From positions 46,989,148 to 47,053,147 of the forward strand of contig OY744615.1 in NCBI GenBank assembly GCA_963556255.1: 64,000 nucleotides of DNA. The letters run 5' to 3'. Under the pieces are notes generated by a model. That model did not search any database, was not told the origin of the DNA, and worked only from the letters and a program-made list of their open reading frames with translations. Position 1 is the first letter of the stretch. Every line of letters starts with the position of its first letter. Origin of the DNA: Allolobophora icterica (lineage: Eukaryota; Annelida; Clitellata; Crassiclitellata; Lumbricidae). This document shows positions 33,258 to 43,744 of the stretch, in pieces. The translations under genes were made by a program, and so were the position numbers.

Positions 33258-33673
33258 GGTAATCCTCCAGTTTAGGTGCTTTAATTATTTTTCATAGGAA
33301 TCCTTTGCATTATTTTTGGTCAATATTTTCATCGATCTTCCAGCTTCCATAGTTTGAGTTATATTTTCATCGCTAATCCATCTTCAAGTTTGAGCTATAA
33401 TATTATTGTCAACGCTAATCCAGCTTCTAGTTTAAGTTTTACTATGAAATGTTTTCATCGCTTATCCACGGCAATGATATCGGCGCTAAACGATAGGCCT
33501 AGTTTCATCGCAATTCCAACTTCTAGTTTCAGTTTTATTATGTCTCAGTTTCAGTAATATTTTCATGAATCATCCAACTTCATCCAATCACAGCGGATGA
33601 GTCTTAGTCTTGGTGATAACTATCCACTATAAAAGTGTACATTTAATTAAAGCACCTAAACTGGAGAATTACC
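33258..33673. mobile_element. 416-bp MITE with ~30-bp inverted ends and 8-bp duplication
   Basis: Left GGTAATCCTCCAGTTTAGG..., right its inverse with one mismatch in the first 30 bases; AATCATCT duplicated at 33250-33257 and 33674-33681. The interior has ~48-bp repeats (ATCCAGCTTCTAGTTT, TTTTCATCGC). No coding sequence. Superfamily uncertain: ends start GG, not CAG. Confidence 0.88.
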
Positions 33674-33699
33674 AATCATCTATATAGTAGGCCTATTTC

Positions 33700-33838
33700 A
33701 AGGGTCTAGGCCATTACCCCTGGCCTGGCATTACTCCCTGCCATTACCCCCTGCCAAAAAACCCGTAGGATATTGCCCCCTGCCATTACCCCTGCCAATA
33801 CCCCCGTAGGATGTTTCCCCCTGTCATAACCTTCTTCT
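33700..33838. repeat. CCATTACCCCCTG short tandem repeat
   Basis: Irregular units of TGCCATTACCCCCTGCCAA with CCCGTAGGAT repeated twice. Confidence 0.7.
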
Positions 33839-34150
33839 TTAAGTTCTCTGCCCTTCGGCAGGTTTCCACTTCCAATGACGCCATTCCTCTCTTTGCTGTG
33901 CTCTTCTCTTCAGTCCGCTGTATCCTTCGGTCATCATCCATCCCAGCATCATCTGTCGCGGTCTTCCTCTCCTTCTCTTTTCCTCTAGTCTCCCCTCTAT
34001 GATTTCTCTCAAGAGGGAGTATCCTCTTAATATGTGTCCAATCCAGTTCTTTTGTCTTTCTCTTAATGTTGTCATCAGTGATCTTTTTTCTTCTACTCTT
34101 TGCAACACCTCTTCATTTGTCATTCGCTCCGTCCAGCTCACCTTTTCCAT
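33839..34150 (-). mobile_element. LINE C-terminal fragment, other family
   Basis: Minus-strand open frame: [22 protein letters not shown] start, [36 protein letters not shown], then REEWRHW. The GHILRG and GRR-x-RGRPR blocks are standard for the end of many LINE ORF2s. The 3' end CCTGCCGAAGGGCAGAGAAC is shared with the SINE at 16.1 kb. Confidence 0.8.
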
Positions 34151-34169
34151 TCTTCTCCATATGATCGTG

Positions 34170-34500
34170 TCCCGTGCTACAGTAATTGGGAAACTACTCT
34201 ATGTGTCTCCTGCATGGCATGGTCTTCCCTTTTCAAGTGATTACGACAGATTACGGCGGTTTCTATGAAGAATGCAGGGAATGGTCTTTATCTCGATGCA
34301 ACAACCCGACTTGGATCAAATGATGGATGAAGCCGACGGCAGACTCTTACAGGCGGTTATACGTAACCCCAGCCACGTTCTTCGCTCTCTATTTCCAGAT
34401 ATTGTACCAATAAGACCTCATGATTTTGAACTTCCATGCAAGGACAATCAGTACTTTATACCCAGAGTTTTGGTCCGACATATTCCAGGAACTAAATAGT
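34170..34500 (+). mobile_element. LINE family B C-terminal fragment
   Basis: [19 protein letters not shown], then after one stop ADGRLLQAVIRNPSHVLRSL and VRHIPGTK. Directly adjoins the inverse LINE fragment ending at 34150, so two LINE tails lie head to head. Confidence 0.7.
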
Positions 34501-34669
34501 ATTCTACCTTTCGTAGACTAATCTAGACTAATGGCTTTTTTACTGGAGCATACTCTTTCTGTAAGAAGTTGCGGTTTGTCAACTTTGATTCATAATAAAC
34601 GAAATTATATGCTCTCCATTGCAAGGCGAGTGTTCTTTCAATTAGCAGCAATTCACAGTGCTTAACAAC

Positions 34670-34880
34670 AGCTTATAAAACATCGGTTGATACCGTTTCA
34701 AGGGTGTCTAAAAAAGGAGCGCACACCAATAGGTTACCGTGTCCCATGCCTATATAGCATCGTTTACAACTTTTAAAGGTGTCTAACGAAATGCGCTCTT
34801 TCCAATAGACAGTAGTAGTAGTAATCCACTTTTTAACGACATCCTATAGCTACAAAGGCCACTGACGTCTTTAAAGTTCA
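34670..34880 (+). repeat. SINE-like repeat, family E
   Basis: TTTCAAGGGTGTCTAAAAAA, GTTTACAACTTTTAAAGGTG, TTTTTAACGACATCCT; related to 26.8 and 38.0 kb. 34881-35020 holds nothing clear. Confidence 0.55.
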
Positions 34881-35072
34881 TTGGTATAGTTCAGTTCATT
34901 TTCATAATTATTATACATTTTTCGTCCATACATTTCGTTCGCCTCCAATTATTACTGCTCCTAATTATAATTGCTTCCAATAGGCTTACGTTTCCCATGG
35001 GCTACTAAGCGTTCCAAGTTTAAATTGCCGTGGTTCTCACACAGAATACATGTCTTCTGAACCACTTAAAAC

Positions 35073-35984
35073 CAGTCTTGTTGTCCTCGAGACCAAGGTC
35101 TTGGTCTCGAGTGCACTCGAGTTCGTTTTTAAAAGTCTTGGTCTTGGTCTTGAGGTTCAAGGTCTTGGTCTTGGTCTTGGTCTTGAGGTTCAAGGTCTTG
35201 GTCTTGGTCTTGGTCTTGAGGCTCAAAGTCTTGGTCTTGGTTTTCCAAGACCAAGACCAAGACTTTTGAAAATATGAACAGTCATTTAACAAAACGCAAG
35301 GATTTTAAAAATTTATCCAATTATTGCTAATACAATTGCTTTGGTATTTACACGGTGTGAGTGAGGCTTTACTGTTGGTTTGGACATTTATTTTGACTTC
35401 CAGTTATTTACCATGGAATGATTTCAAAACAGATCTACTCACAATTTGTACATTTACATCCGTTACTTGAAAAGCTGCTCTGTGTGCCAGTGAATTCAGC
35501 ACGGTAGAACGCATTTTTCACTTGGCAGAATTTTTATGAGGCCCCACAGGTCACGTCTTGGTCAGAAAATTCTGAGCGAATTGGTTTTTATAAAATGCAA
35601 CAGGCAATTGGAATAACATTTCGCATGAAGGACTTTTGTAAATACGAATTCGGAGTTCTCTGCAGTCTGCATTTAGCGTTGTTTTGTTTGAATAGAATAA
35701 GAGATTCATGTTTTAATTAAAATAGCGAGTAGTCCGACCTGACAATTTTTTTAGTAAGCAATTTATAGAAGTCTGAATATGGTTGTGATTTTTGGGTATT
35801 TTTCTCGGTTTTGGTCTTGAGTTTCAAAGTCTTGGTCTTGGTCTTGGTCTTGGTCTTGAGGTTCAAGGTCTTGGTCTTGGTCTTGGTCTTGAGGTTCAAA
35901 GTCTTGGTCTTGGTCTTGGTCTTGAGGTTCAAGGTCTTGGTCTTGGTCTTGGTCTTGAGGTTTAAGGTCTTGACAACAAGACTG
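35073..35984. mobile_element. 912-bp hAT-type element with internal TCTTGG arrays
   Basis: Perfect 13-bp inverted ends CAGTCTTGTTGTC / GACAACAAGACTG, and a perfect 8-bp duplication CTTAAAAC at 35065-35072 and 35985-35992. Two minisatellite blocks (35095-35265, 35808-35970; TCTTGGTCTTGG plus GAGGTTCAAGG) lie beside the ends, with a broken transposase C-terminus between. Confidence 0.95.
35480..35614 (+). pseudogene. hAT transposase C-terminal (dimerisation) remnant
   Basis: ALCASEFSTVERIFHLAEFL, then after a stop and a frame change MRPHRSRLGQKILSELVFIK. This is the hATC pattern (AS-x-x-x-x-VER-x-F, RPxRxRL, ELVF-x-K-x-N). It shows that the 912-bp element derives from an autonomous hAT. Confidence 0.85.
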
Positions 35985-36029
35985 CTTAAAACCCTTATGT
36001 TATAGCGAGTTCCCGGTATAACTAACTGC

Positions 36030-36150
36030 TAAAACGAGTACAGTCACCGTACACTGTCCATGGGAAGATAAGACGGTGAGGGAGAGGACTGACCATCCGC
36101 CCTCATATGCAGAGGTTAAGAAAGCTGAAATCCGTAACATTTCTCAGGGT
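36030..36150 (+). repeat. SINE family B, partial
   Basis: TGGGAAGATAAGACGGTGAG and CCGCCCTCATATGCAGAGG. Confidence 0.75.
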
Positions 36151-36164
36151 TTGCTAAAGGTTGG

Positions 36165-36340
36165 TTGTTTAGTTAATGTTTAACGACGCTGTGTCATATC
36201 AAAGATGATTATCGTCGCCCTCTTCCTTTCTCCACGCTTGGGACTTGCCCTACCAGAGTACGAGCAGTTGTTGAGTTCTAGCTTAACGGAAGTACTGCTC
36301 TTCTCGTACTTGTAGGATACAGGCAAAGCTTAGAAACCTC
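36165..36340 (+). repeat. SINE-like repeat, family F
   Basis: GTTTAACGACGCTGTGTCAT, GATGATTATCGTCGCCCTC, CTTGGGACTTGCC; second copy near 57.30-57.42 kb. Confidence 0.6.
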
Positions 36341-36350
36341 TTTTAAGCTT

Positions 36351-36357
<7 letters not shown>

Positions 36358-36428
<71 letters not shown>
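36358..36428. repeat. (TA)n microsatellite
   Basis: About 34 uninterrupted TA dinucleotides. A second run (about 17 units) is at 36630-36666. Confidence 0.97.
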
Positions 36429-36429
<1 letters not shown>

Positions 36430-36627
36430 TAGCTGTAAACCCGTGAAAAATCACGGTATATATAAAAAACAATTATTATTGCAGTGATAACAATAACGTC
36501 ATATTATAGGCCTATAGCCGTCGTCAAGACAACCGTCAAGACAACCGTCGCCAAGGCGGCAGTATAGTGACGTCACAATAGTGTTTGTTTACGGGACAGA
36601 CAGACGTACAACGGTTATTATGTAAGT

Positions 36628-36670
<43 letters not shown>

Positions 36671-36720
36671 TATGCGAAGAGTCCGTAATACGCTATAATA
36701 ATTTATGTTGATGTCAGCGG
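36429..36720. repeat. TA-flanked repeat sharing motifs with 4.35-4.79 kb
   Basis: CTAGCTGTAAACCCGTGAAA, then GTCATATTATAGGCCTATAG, CCGTCGTCAAGACAACCGTC and GTGACGTCACAATAG. Confidence 0.6.
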
Positions 36721-36836
36721 CCTTTGTTGTCATAAGATATTAAGACCTAGATCCGTTCGGAACTGCGCGTCCTTGTCGTCTATTGTTATTTATATAGACG
36801 TAATCACACTTAAAAGAGGTGTGTGAGACGACCTAC

Positions 36837-36925
36837 CAGTGGAAAAGGTGCGTTCGTTTGTTTCCTTGGAATGTCACGACTCCCAAGTGAGTAACGCCCA
36901 GATAAGTCGAATTTCCACTCGCATC
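36837..36925 (-). CDS. Orphan exon resembling a FERM-domain F3 lobe (FRMD3/5-like)
   Basis: Minus-strand exon with strong acceptor (tcctttttcag) and donor (ACTG/gtaggt). It encodes DASGNSTYLGVTHLGVVTF and QGNKRTHLFHW. The LGV-x-x-x-GVVxFQGN-x-R-x-H-x-F-x-W pattern is that of the first strands of the FERM F3 (PH-like) lobe; GNKR-x-H-x-x-x-W is closest to FRMD3/FRMD5 as I remember them. It enters in phase 0 and leaves inside the Trp codon. I found no partner exon; the nearest minus-strand sequence is all repeats. Either a real exon of a gene with very large introns or a captured fragment. Confidence 0.5.
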
Positions 36926-37299
36926 CTGAAAAAGGAACAAAGGAAAGATCATCAGAAAAGGAAGGACTGATTGATTTGAAGGACTGATTGATTTGTTGGT
37001 TCGATATATTTCAAACGTTTCGAAAGAGTAGGACTCGGACTTCTTACTTGGTCGTATCTCTGGAAAACATAAACTTAGCAGAAACAAGTAACTGCATATA
37101 ATTATGCAGCCAGTGCACAGAACGAAAACCTAATCAAATCTAAGTTAATTTAATCTATGGAGCAATTATCATAATGCAGAAGGTCTTAAGCGATGCATGG
37201 TTGCTTCAAGTAAAATCATAGTTGAGAATTGTAATCTGACATTTAGAAAGCGCCGCTTCAAGAAATTGGAGAAGCCAATCCTTGAAGAAACCCAGTCGA

Positions 37300-37640
37300 A
37301 ATGACATTTCGAGCCAAAGATGGGAAGCGAAACTGAAAGCTGAACGGATCTGCTGGATCAGCTTTCAGTTTCGCTTCCCATCTTTGGCTATAGCTATAAT
37401 TAGCCAAAGTCGCCGGCGTTCTTCGCTCCGGGCACGTTCTTCTGGGCCTTCATGCTAGCGTATTTTTTAAATTCTACATAATGACCCTTTATCCCTCTCC
37501 GAATGGTTGCCATTTCCACCATTTATACTAGACGCCACTAACTTACGTATCCAACGTCAACAAGCTTTTACTGAACCATTATGGCGGATTACCTTATATG
37601 GCATATGCAAATGAGGCTGGTACGTCACTGTGCAAACTCT
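37300..37640 (-). mobile_element. Second THAP-element fragment, inverse orientation
   Basis: Matches 29.39-29.70 kb in inverse: GGCGGATTACCTTATATGGC, AAGTCGCCGGCGTTCTTCGC and GGGCACGTTCTTC are shared. The THAP-like frame is broken. Confidence 0.75.
37312..37389. repeat. Perfect 32-bp inverted repeat with 14-base loop
   Basis: Arms 37312-37343 and 37358-37389 (AGCCAAAGATGGGAAGCGAA...) are exact complements around ACGGATCTGCTGGA. One arm continues the THAP-element sequence, so the other looks like an inverted local duplication. Confidence 0.92.
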
Positions 37641-37975
37641 CTGTCCCGGATGCATATTGATATTCTACGGCACCTTCTCATTGGCCGGTTGTCCGCTAAT
37701 GAATATTCATAAGCAATGACGTCACTACGATAAGGCGTCGACGGTGCATTCATTGCGACGCCGCGTGTAGAGGAAACTTTAACCTAATTAACCCCGCCTC
37801 TAAGGGTTATTATTAAAGCCTCACGAAACAGAGATTGAATTGATTCCTCTTGAGGCCAGCAGAGGGTCACGGAACCTGTTGGGTACTGAGATCAAAGAAG
37901 TTGGCGCCACAGAAGTTACTCGGAATACACAGTCTGGTCAGTGTTAAACAAACTCGTATTTTGCAAATGTACAGC
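37640..37975. other. Unassigned stretch
   Basis: No coding or repeat family recognised; somewhat more CpG than its surroundings (GCGACGCCGCG near 37758). Confidence 0.4.
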
Positions 37976-37979
37976 TTAT

Positions 37980-38300
37980 TGTAATTGTAATTAAAGATTT
38001 ATATAGCGCCTTTAAAAGAAAAATAACCAAAGGCGCTCTCATGTTTATGGGACACGGTAACCAATATTTAGAGCGCTCTCGTTAAACACCTCTAAAACGT
38101 GATTAAGAAATGCTATATAAAAATCGAACGCAGTAGTTTCGTGGTTAGAGCGATCTCCTAAAACACCTCTAAAATGTTGTAAACCGTTGCTATAATAGGC
38201 GTGCGAAATAGCAATGATCTTACTGTATTTCTAAATTGTCGTCAACGGCCTTTGGTGTCATAAGACGACGTTAAACTGTGGAATAATAATAATAATGATC
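37980..38300 (+). repeat. SINE-like repeat, family E (longest copy)
   Basis: GTAATTGTAATTAAAGATTT, ATAGCGCCTTTAAAAG, GAGCGCTCTCGTTAAACACC twice, TTGTCGTCAACGGCCTT and an AATAATAATAAT tail. Confidence 0.65.
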
Positions 38301-38596
38301 TTATTAGATTATTATTATTACAAACATTTTTCCAGCTGATGGAGCAGAGTTAATGAGTTTGAACGGGAAGATGCACGCAACACCACGCGAGCCACAGAAT
38401 TTTGGATGCGTTGAAGCCTGTTGACTTGAAGATCTGAAATGCCTGCAAACACAGAGTTGGCATAATATTTTAGGACCCAGCGTGCGGAATAACTTTAAAA
38501 AACGTATTCCATATGAGTTACTTAACGTCGATGCGCATGCGCGTTAACGCCTCACATGCTTCCGGTCGGAATTGCAAACCAAGCTGGTATGCTCAA

Positions 38597-38597
<1 letters not shown>

Positions 38598-38666
<69 letters not shown>
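38598..38666. repeat. (TTA)n microsatellite
   Basis: About 22 units. It precedes a SINE-tail-like piece (AGCGCCCCTTCAAGG, GGAGCGCTCC) to about 38800; 38850-39060 holds nothing recognised. Confidence 0.95.
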
Positions 38667-38669
<3 letters not shown>

Positions 38670-39261
38670 AGCTTTTATATAGCGCCCCTTCAAGGTTATC
38701 TACTCAGGAGCGCTCCTAGTCCAACCACGGCTAAAGAGAGTAGTTTTTAAGTTTGCAAGAAACAAGGTAGAGTGAGTCATAGGGACCAGGCGAAGTGCAA
38801 CAGGAAGGCCATTCCAGGTTGCAGGTCCAGCGACCGAAAATTAGGGGAGATTCGATGTAAACTTCAGAATACGTTGAGATACATAGATGTATCATATAAA
38901 TGCTGGTGTTATGGTGAGTTTTGAGAAAAATTTTGCATCTTTTTCGGAACGTTAGTTCTAAGGCATTTTTTTTTAAAACCCAGTATATGTTTATACAATG
39001 TTATTGGCAGTTTTAATCTCGCTGAAGCTGAAGTTTTGGTACATTGAGCGGTTTTCACTGGCTACAGGGTCATTCCACGTCAAATCAACCAGTAAAATAA
39101 TAATTTGTCACCACACCCCTTTGGATGCATAAGTTTTTTTTTTACACAAACTACATGCAACATTAGGAATAACAGTTAAAATTTGAGCAGAATATCTTCG
39201 TGCCCCCCATTATTTCAGATGGGCTGTACACCCAATGCAACAAGTGCAGAATGAATAACCA

Positions 39262-39294
39262 AACCCCCATATTTTGGACAAGTTTACGCCAGTG
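39262..39294. repeat. End of a GGCGTARAC hAT element
   Basis: CCATATTTTGGACAAGTTTA then CGCCAGTGG matches the right end of the element at 18403-19100; its partner end is not evident. Confidence 0.5.
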
Positions 39295-39589
39295 GTCATA
39301 ATCTCGGCCAGGAGATGAGGTAGAGGGCTGACAATTTTCATATAATAAGTTAGTTGACCCTTTCCAAGTATGTGAGAAATCTGGTTGGTGTTGCTTGTGG
39401 CTTTTTATCAATAAATTTATAAATATTGCACGGAGGCCAATTTTGGCTCAAGTTCGAGACATCATATCAGCAGGCAGGAGTGATAGTAGTACTTCTACTG
39501 CTTTATATTCAGGTACATGGATGTGCATCAGACATATAATATAGTCTTTACCTGATTAGTTTCATTATGCCTGTGCTTTCCAAGGACAT

Positions 39590-39800
39590 TTTCCCTGCTA
39601 TGATCGTCAAAGTGGCAGTGCATATTTTACACGAAAAGTACATTTCATCTCTAGAAAAAGTTGATGACCTTTTTTTTAGTCCCAACTCCCAAAAACGTTG
39701 AACTTTTCCTTACTTTCCTACATTTCATCTTCAAAAAAAATTGATGATGATTTTTTTTTAGTCCCGACTCCCAAAAAATATAACTTTTCCTCACTTTTTT
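39590..39800. repeat. ~72-bp direct duplication
   Basis: TTTTTTTTTAGTCCCAACTC and ...AGTCCCGACTC with flanking ACATTTCATCT and AACTTTTCCT occur twice (39640-39715, 39718-39795). 39845-39985 adds repeated ACTACTGGGACAAATC and its inverse. Confidence 0.7.
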
Positions 39801-40350
39801 TCTAAACTTCCCTTGGCAACCGACAGTGCATTACACATTTTCTCTTTACTACTGGGACAAATCTTACAAATCTTCCAACATTTGTCCCACTACTTCTAGT
39901 TTACACATACATTGCCTGGGACAAATCAGCCGAACTACTGGGACAAATCCTAAGACTACTGGGACATTTGTCCCACTAGTTATACAGTTAAAATATGCCC
40001 TGCAAAGTGGGGTTTACGGCTTACCCAAAAAGTGAAAGTGTGTACTCCATGAGGTTCGTGAAATTTGTACATATACTGTGGACACCTAGAACTGTCATTG
40101 GTGAAAAATTCAGGATGGTGTTCACCTTGATTCGTAAATCAATTTTTTGAGTTGACCAATTTACAGTGTCGCGAGTTGCTGTTAAGAGTTTTTTTGGACT
40201 TGATTCACAGCTGATTAATCATCTATGTGCCTTCTAATATCAACTGAACATTTTAAGCCATGCACAGATAATGATCCACAGTAAATGTATTATTTGTAAT
40301 TACAAGAAGCTTGTTTTATGTAGTTGATTATTTGTATCAATGCTGTAGAA

Positions 40351-41151
40351 CAGCGGTTCTCAACCTGTGGGTCGGGACCCCCACGGGGTCGCCTTACAAT
40401 TTGCCAGGGGTCGGCTGGAGCCTTCAGAAATTTGTAATAAAAACTTGTCAGCGTAGTTTCTTAATGTTTTCTTCTTAAATCTTAAGTAATGTTTAAACTT
40501 GAAATTTAGCAGCTGCCATTGAAATTTGTAACTCTTAATTTTACAGTCATATTTCCGCACACCGCGGCCCGGTCATGGTAGCCAATTTCAAGTTTTATTT
40601 CTCCCTCCTAAATAAGTAAAATATTACATTTAATTTTCTTTGCTTGTTGAGATTTCGATCAGCCATTCGGTTAGTTTTGCACTCGATTTAATTGAGTATC
40701 CCCCCAGCGGGACCTTCATCCCTTTGAGGCCGCCCATTGCCACAAATGATGAGTTTCTGAAATATCACTTAGACTACTCCGGGTACTTTATTATGTATCG
40801 ATCTGTAAACGAATTGTAAAGGATTGTTATTGGTTGCAATAAAGATATATTGATTGATTACAATATGCAATAAATATTAAACTTCAAGTAAACATTTCAT
40901 TTACTAAATTTTACTTTTAAAATTTTCAAAATTATTAGGGGCCTACCAACAGAAATTAGACATTGTTTTGTTGATTAGCGATTTGTTATGGTATTACGCA
41001 TGACGCGCCTGGATTATCAAATGATGAGAAGAGAAATTGGTAGCAAAAATGTGGTGAAGGGGAGTAACCCAATCAGTTGTATTGTTGGGGTCGTCACAAC
41101 TTTGGAAATATTATCAAGGAGTCGCAGAACTAAGAAGGTTGAGAACCACTG
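40351..41151. mobile_element. 801-bp SPIN-like hAT MITE, copy 1
   Basis: Left end CAGCGGTTCTCAACCTGTGG, right end GGTTGAGAACCACTG. The 8-bp flanks are CTGTAGAA (40343-40350) and CTGTAGAG (41152-41159), one mismatch. The ends match, as I recall them, the SPIN/Charlie hAT group of vertebrates (CAGNGGTTCTCAACCTGTGGGTCGCGACCC). No transposase inside. Confidence 0.9.
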
Positions 41152-42109
41152 CTGTAGAGTATGTGCTATGTTTGGGATATTTTGAAAGGGGTTGTGCTTT
41201 GTAAAATATTTGTGTGTCATCTAGTAGAAAGTGTGACAGAAGTGTGTATTTTATGACTCTGCAAATCGTTAAAAATTAGTATTACTTTAATATTTAAAGG
41301 TCTTTCATTTTGTTTTACTGAGCTGAAAAGGTAAGATTTCATGTCTATTGAAATTGAACACCAAAGATGTGATTTATCATTTGCTTTATATCATCATACT
41401 TAATTTCATCATGATCAGTTTCTTCTAAGTTAAGCAACTCATGGGGATAAAAGATTCCTGCTTCAAGAGCTCATTCTAATCAGAATTTAAATGTTTTCAA
41501 TGTGGGTCCAATGTCTGGTAACAGGCCACAATCTTAATTAAAAATTCGATTACTGTAGTTTGGCAATTTCAACCTTAACTCTTTCGCTAGCTTGTTTGCG
41601 GAATTTATCCAGCAGAGGAAATAAATTGTATTCCTCTGAGTACTGGATATATTCGGCAATTTTGCGCTGTCTGTTTTATAACCTTAGTATACAGAATAAT
41701 GTTGTTTATGGTCACCCAGATTATGCATACTTAAGTTTGCGGTGGTCAGTGAGATATCTGTGTATTGTTATAGGATATTGATCTACTGTTATTTATTTAT
41801 TGAGGTTGTGCATTTTGTTTACTAGAGAAACAGTAAAAATTAAATGTGAAATAAAAATAATATACAAAATGTGTACAATATAAAAATAATTACAGGATAT
41901 TGATCTACTGGTATTTATTTAGTGATATTGTTTATTCATATCAGACATTTATATAGTGTCTCTTCAAGGAGAACTACTCAGAGGTGCTCCCGACTCCAGC
42001 ATGGTGGAAAAGAGCAGTGTTACAGTGAGAAAGAAACGTGTGTATTTGTTTACCAAAGAAACAGTAACAATGAAATGTAAATAAAATACATAAAATATAG
42101 TATATTTAT

Positions 42110-42345
42110 GTGCAAGTATACAATATATGGAGAATGGACAACAACAGACTGCCAGCTGCGGCACTGCACGGATATTTGGAGGGAACCAGACGTCGAGGAA
42201 GACAGCAAAAAAACATGGATGGACAACATACGAGAGGATCTAGAGAAAATGAACATGAGTATAGGAGAGGCAATAGAAAAAATCAGGAACAGAGAAACTT
42301 GGAGACATCAAGTTGAGGACTCATCGTCGGCCCCGGCCTGACGGA
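42110..42345 (+). mobile_element. LINE ORF2 C-terminal fragment
   Basis: RMDNNRLPAAALHGYLEGTR then RRGRQQK and, in the next frame, MDNIREDLEKMNMSIGEA and RNRETWRHQV. A classic ORF2 C-terminal zinc/tail block with one frame change. Confidence 0.75.
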
Positions 42346-42964
42346 AGAGAAACAAAGAAGAGAGAAGAAGATACAATAATATTATATGCAATATGGACAC
42401 TAGCATAATATATACTTTATGTTATGTACTTTTTTGCATGACGTACAAAACGCGTTGCTCAATGACTATTTATTGTATTCTCAACAACTTCTGCCACCTG
42501 CATTCTGGACAAATAACTGAAACTATTGCCCTAATCTTTATTTCTACATAACTTTTATGATCGTCAACAAAACTACGGCATCTGAACAGCTTATTAAATT
42601 GATTACTGTCAAAAAAGATGCTGTATTTACTTCAGGCACAGGATCTTTTACCTCTGTTACTTAAAGGGTTTAGTAGATTTTAACATTTTAATACCAATCT
42701 CATATAGTTTCCGAGATCTGTGTGTTGTACGATAAACGCTCTGGATGTATGGAATGTCACTCAATGCTGCCTAAGGCAGGCACACGAGCACTGCTAACCA
42801 TGCCTGAGAGGCTGTTCGCAGACCTCCCTAATGATGCTGCCTACTGATGCTCCCTACTTTTGCTGCACATGGGCTCTGCTAACCATGCCTGAGAGGCCGA
42901 ATTATAAAAGCGAGTATAGTCGCAAGGACAAACCTTCGACCATGTGGGACTTTTTTTCACCGAA

Positions 42965-43038
42965 CCCGTATTTTCACATGGCTAGCTTTGATGTCTCTGT
43001 TTCATGAGTGCATAAAGCTGGCCATGTGAAAATACGGG
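42965..43038. repeat. 25-bp inverted repeat (hairpin)
   Basis: CCCGTATTTTCACATGGC... at 42965-42989 and its inverse at 43014-43038, one mismatch, 24-base loop. Confidence 0.85.
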
Positions 43039-43155
43039 ATCAAAGAAGTAAGACAAAGTACAACATTACTTAAGCAACCATTTGTCACTCTCATAGTCAA
43101 GTTTTGCTTAACCAATTTGAGTTTCTGCATAGGTTCTGTTGTGATCAGGATCAGA

Positions 43156-43427
43156 TTGTGCTGCCAGTTAGTCAGTAGCACTTATAGGAGCAGTGATTAA
43201 AACTTAGATTGGCGAACGCACGTGAAAAATTAGTCACTGTTCAAAATGCAATTTAAGATCTTTGGCAAATGACCGGCAAGCTTGTCAATCCTGGTGATCA
43301 GTTGTGCATCAGTTACCAAAAAAATGGCTTTTGAAAAAGAACAGAGAAAAACATCACCAGAACAAAAAAATTTTGTGCTGCCAGTTAGTCAGTAGCACTT
43401 ATAGGAGCAGTGATTAAAACTTAGATT
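43156..43427. repeat. Exact 55-bp direct repeat
   Basis: TTGTGCTGCCAGTTAGTCAG...TAAAACTTAGATT occurs identically at 43156-43210 and 43373-43427. Confidence 0.92.
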
Positions 43428-43744
43428 CTGATGTGGAATTAGGACAGCTAAATGAAAGCATAATAGGCATTTGCTGCACGTCAGTCAAACGTCATAGTGT
43501 TCATGCACGAGAATGAACCGCATATGCCAAAAATAATGGTTGATCAGGCAAAAACAGCAATATGAAAGAAAGTTTGAAAAAGTTATGCATATTCCACTTA
43601 AGAGGATGGCAGAAACAAATGATGCACAGGAATGTGAATGATGTAGTAACTTATCTACATTAATTGCATAGCTGAAATTGAAATATATGCCAGCAACCAG
43701 ATAGAGAAAAATAAAATTACTAATGCCAGCACCTGCTGGCTCGT

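Larger units (their letters stand above)
35024..36004 (+). mobile_element. LINE 3' tail (same family as 10.9-14.75 kb), split by a hAT element
   Basis: GTGGTTCTCACACAGAATAC, TGTCTTCTGAACC and CTTAAAAC up to 35072 match the LINE tail at 14674-14728; the remaining CCCTTATGTTA resumes at 35993. Only about 65 bases of LINE are present. Confidence 0.85.

Noticed and set aside
35020..36005. Leu/Val- or Lys/Thr-repeat proteins
   Set aside because: Translations of the TCTTGG arrays inside a hAT element.
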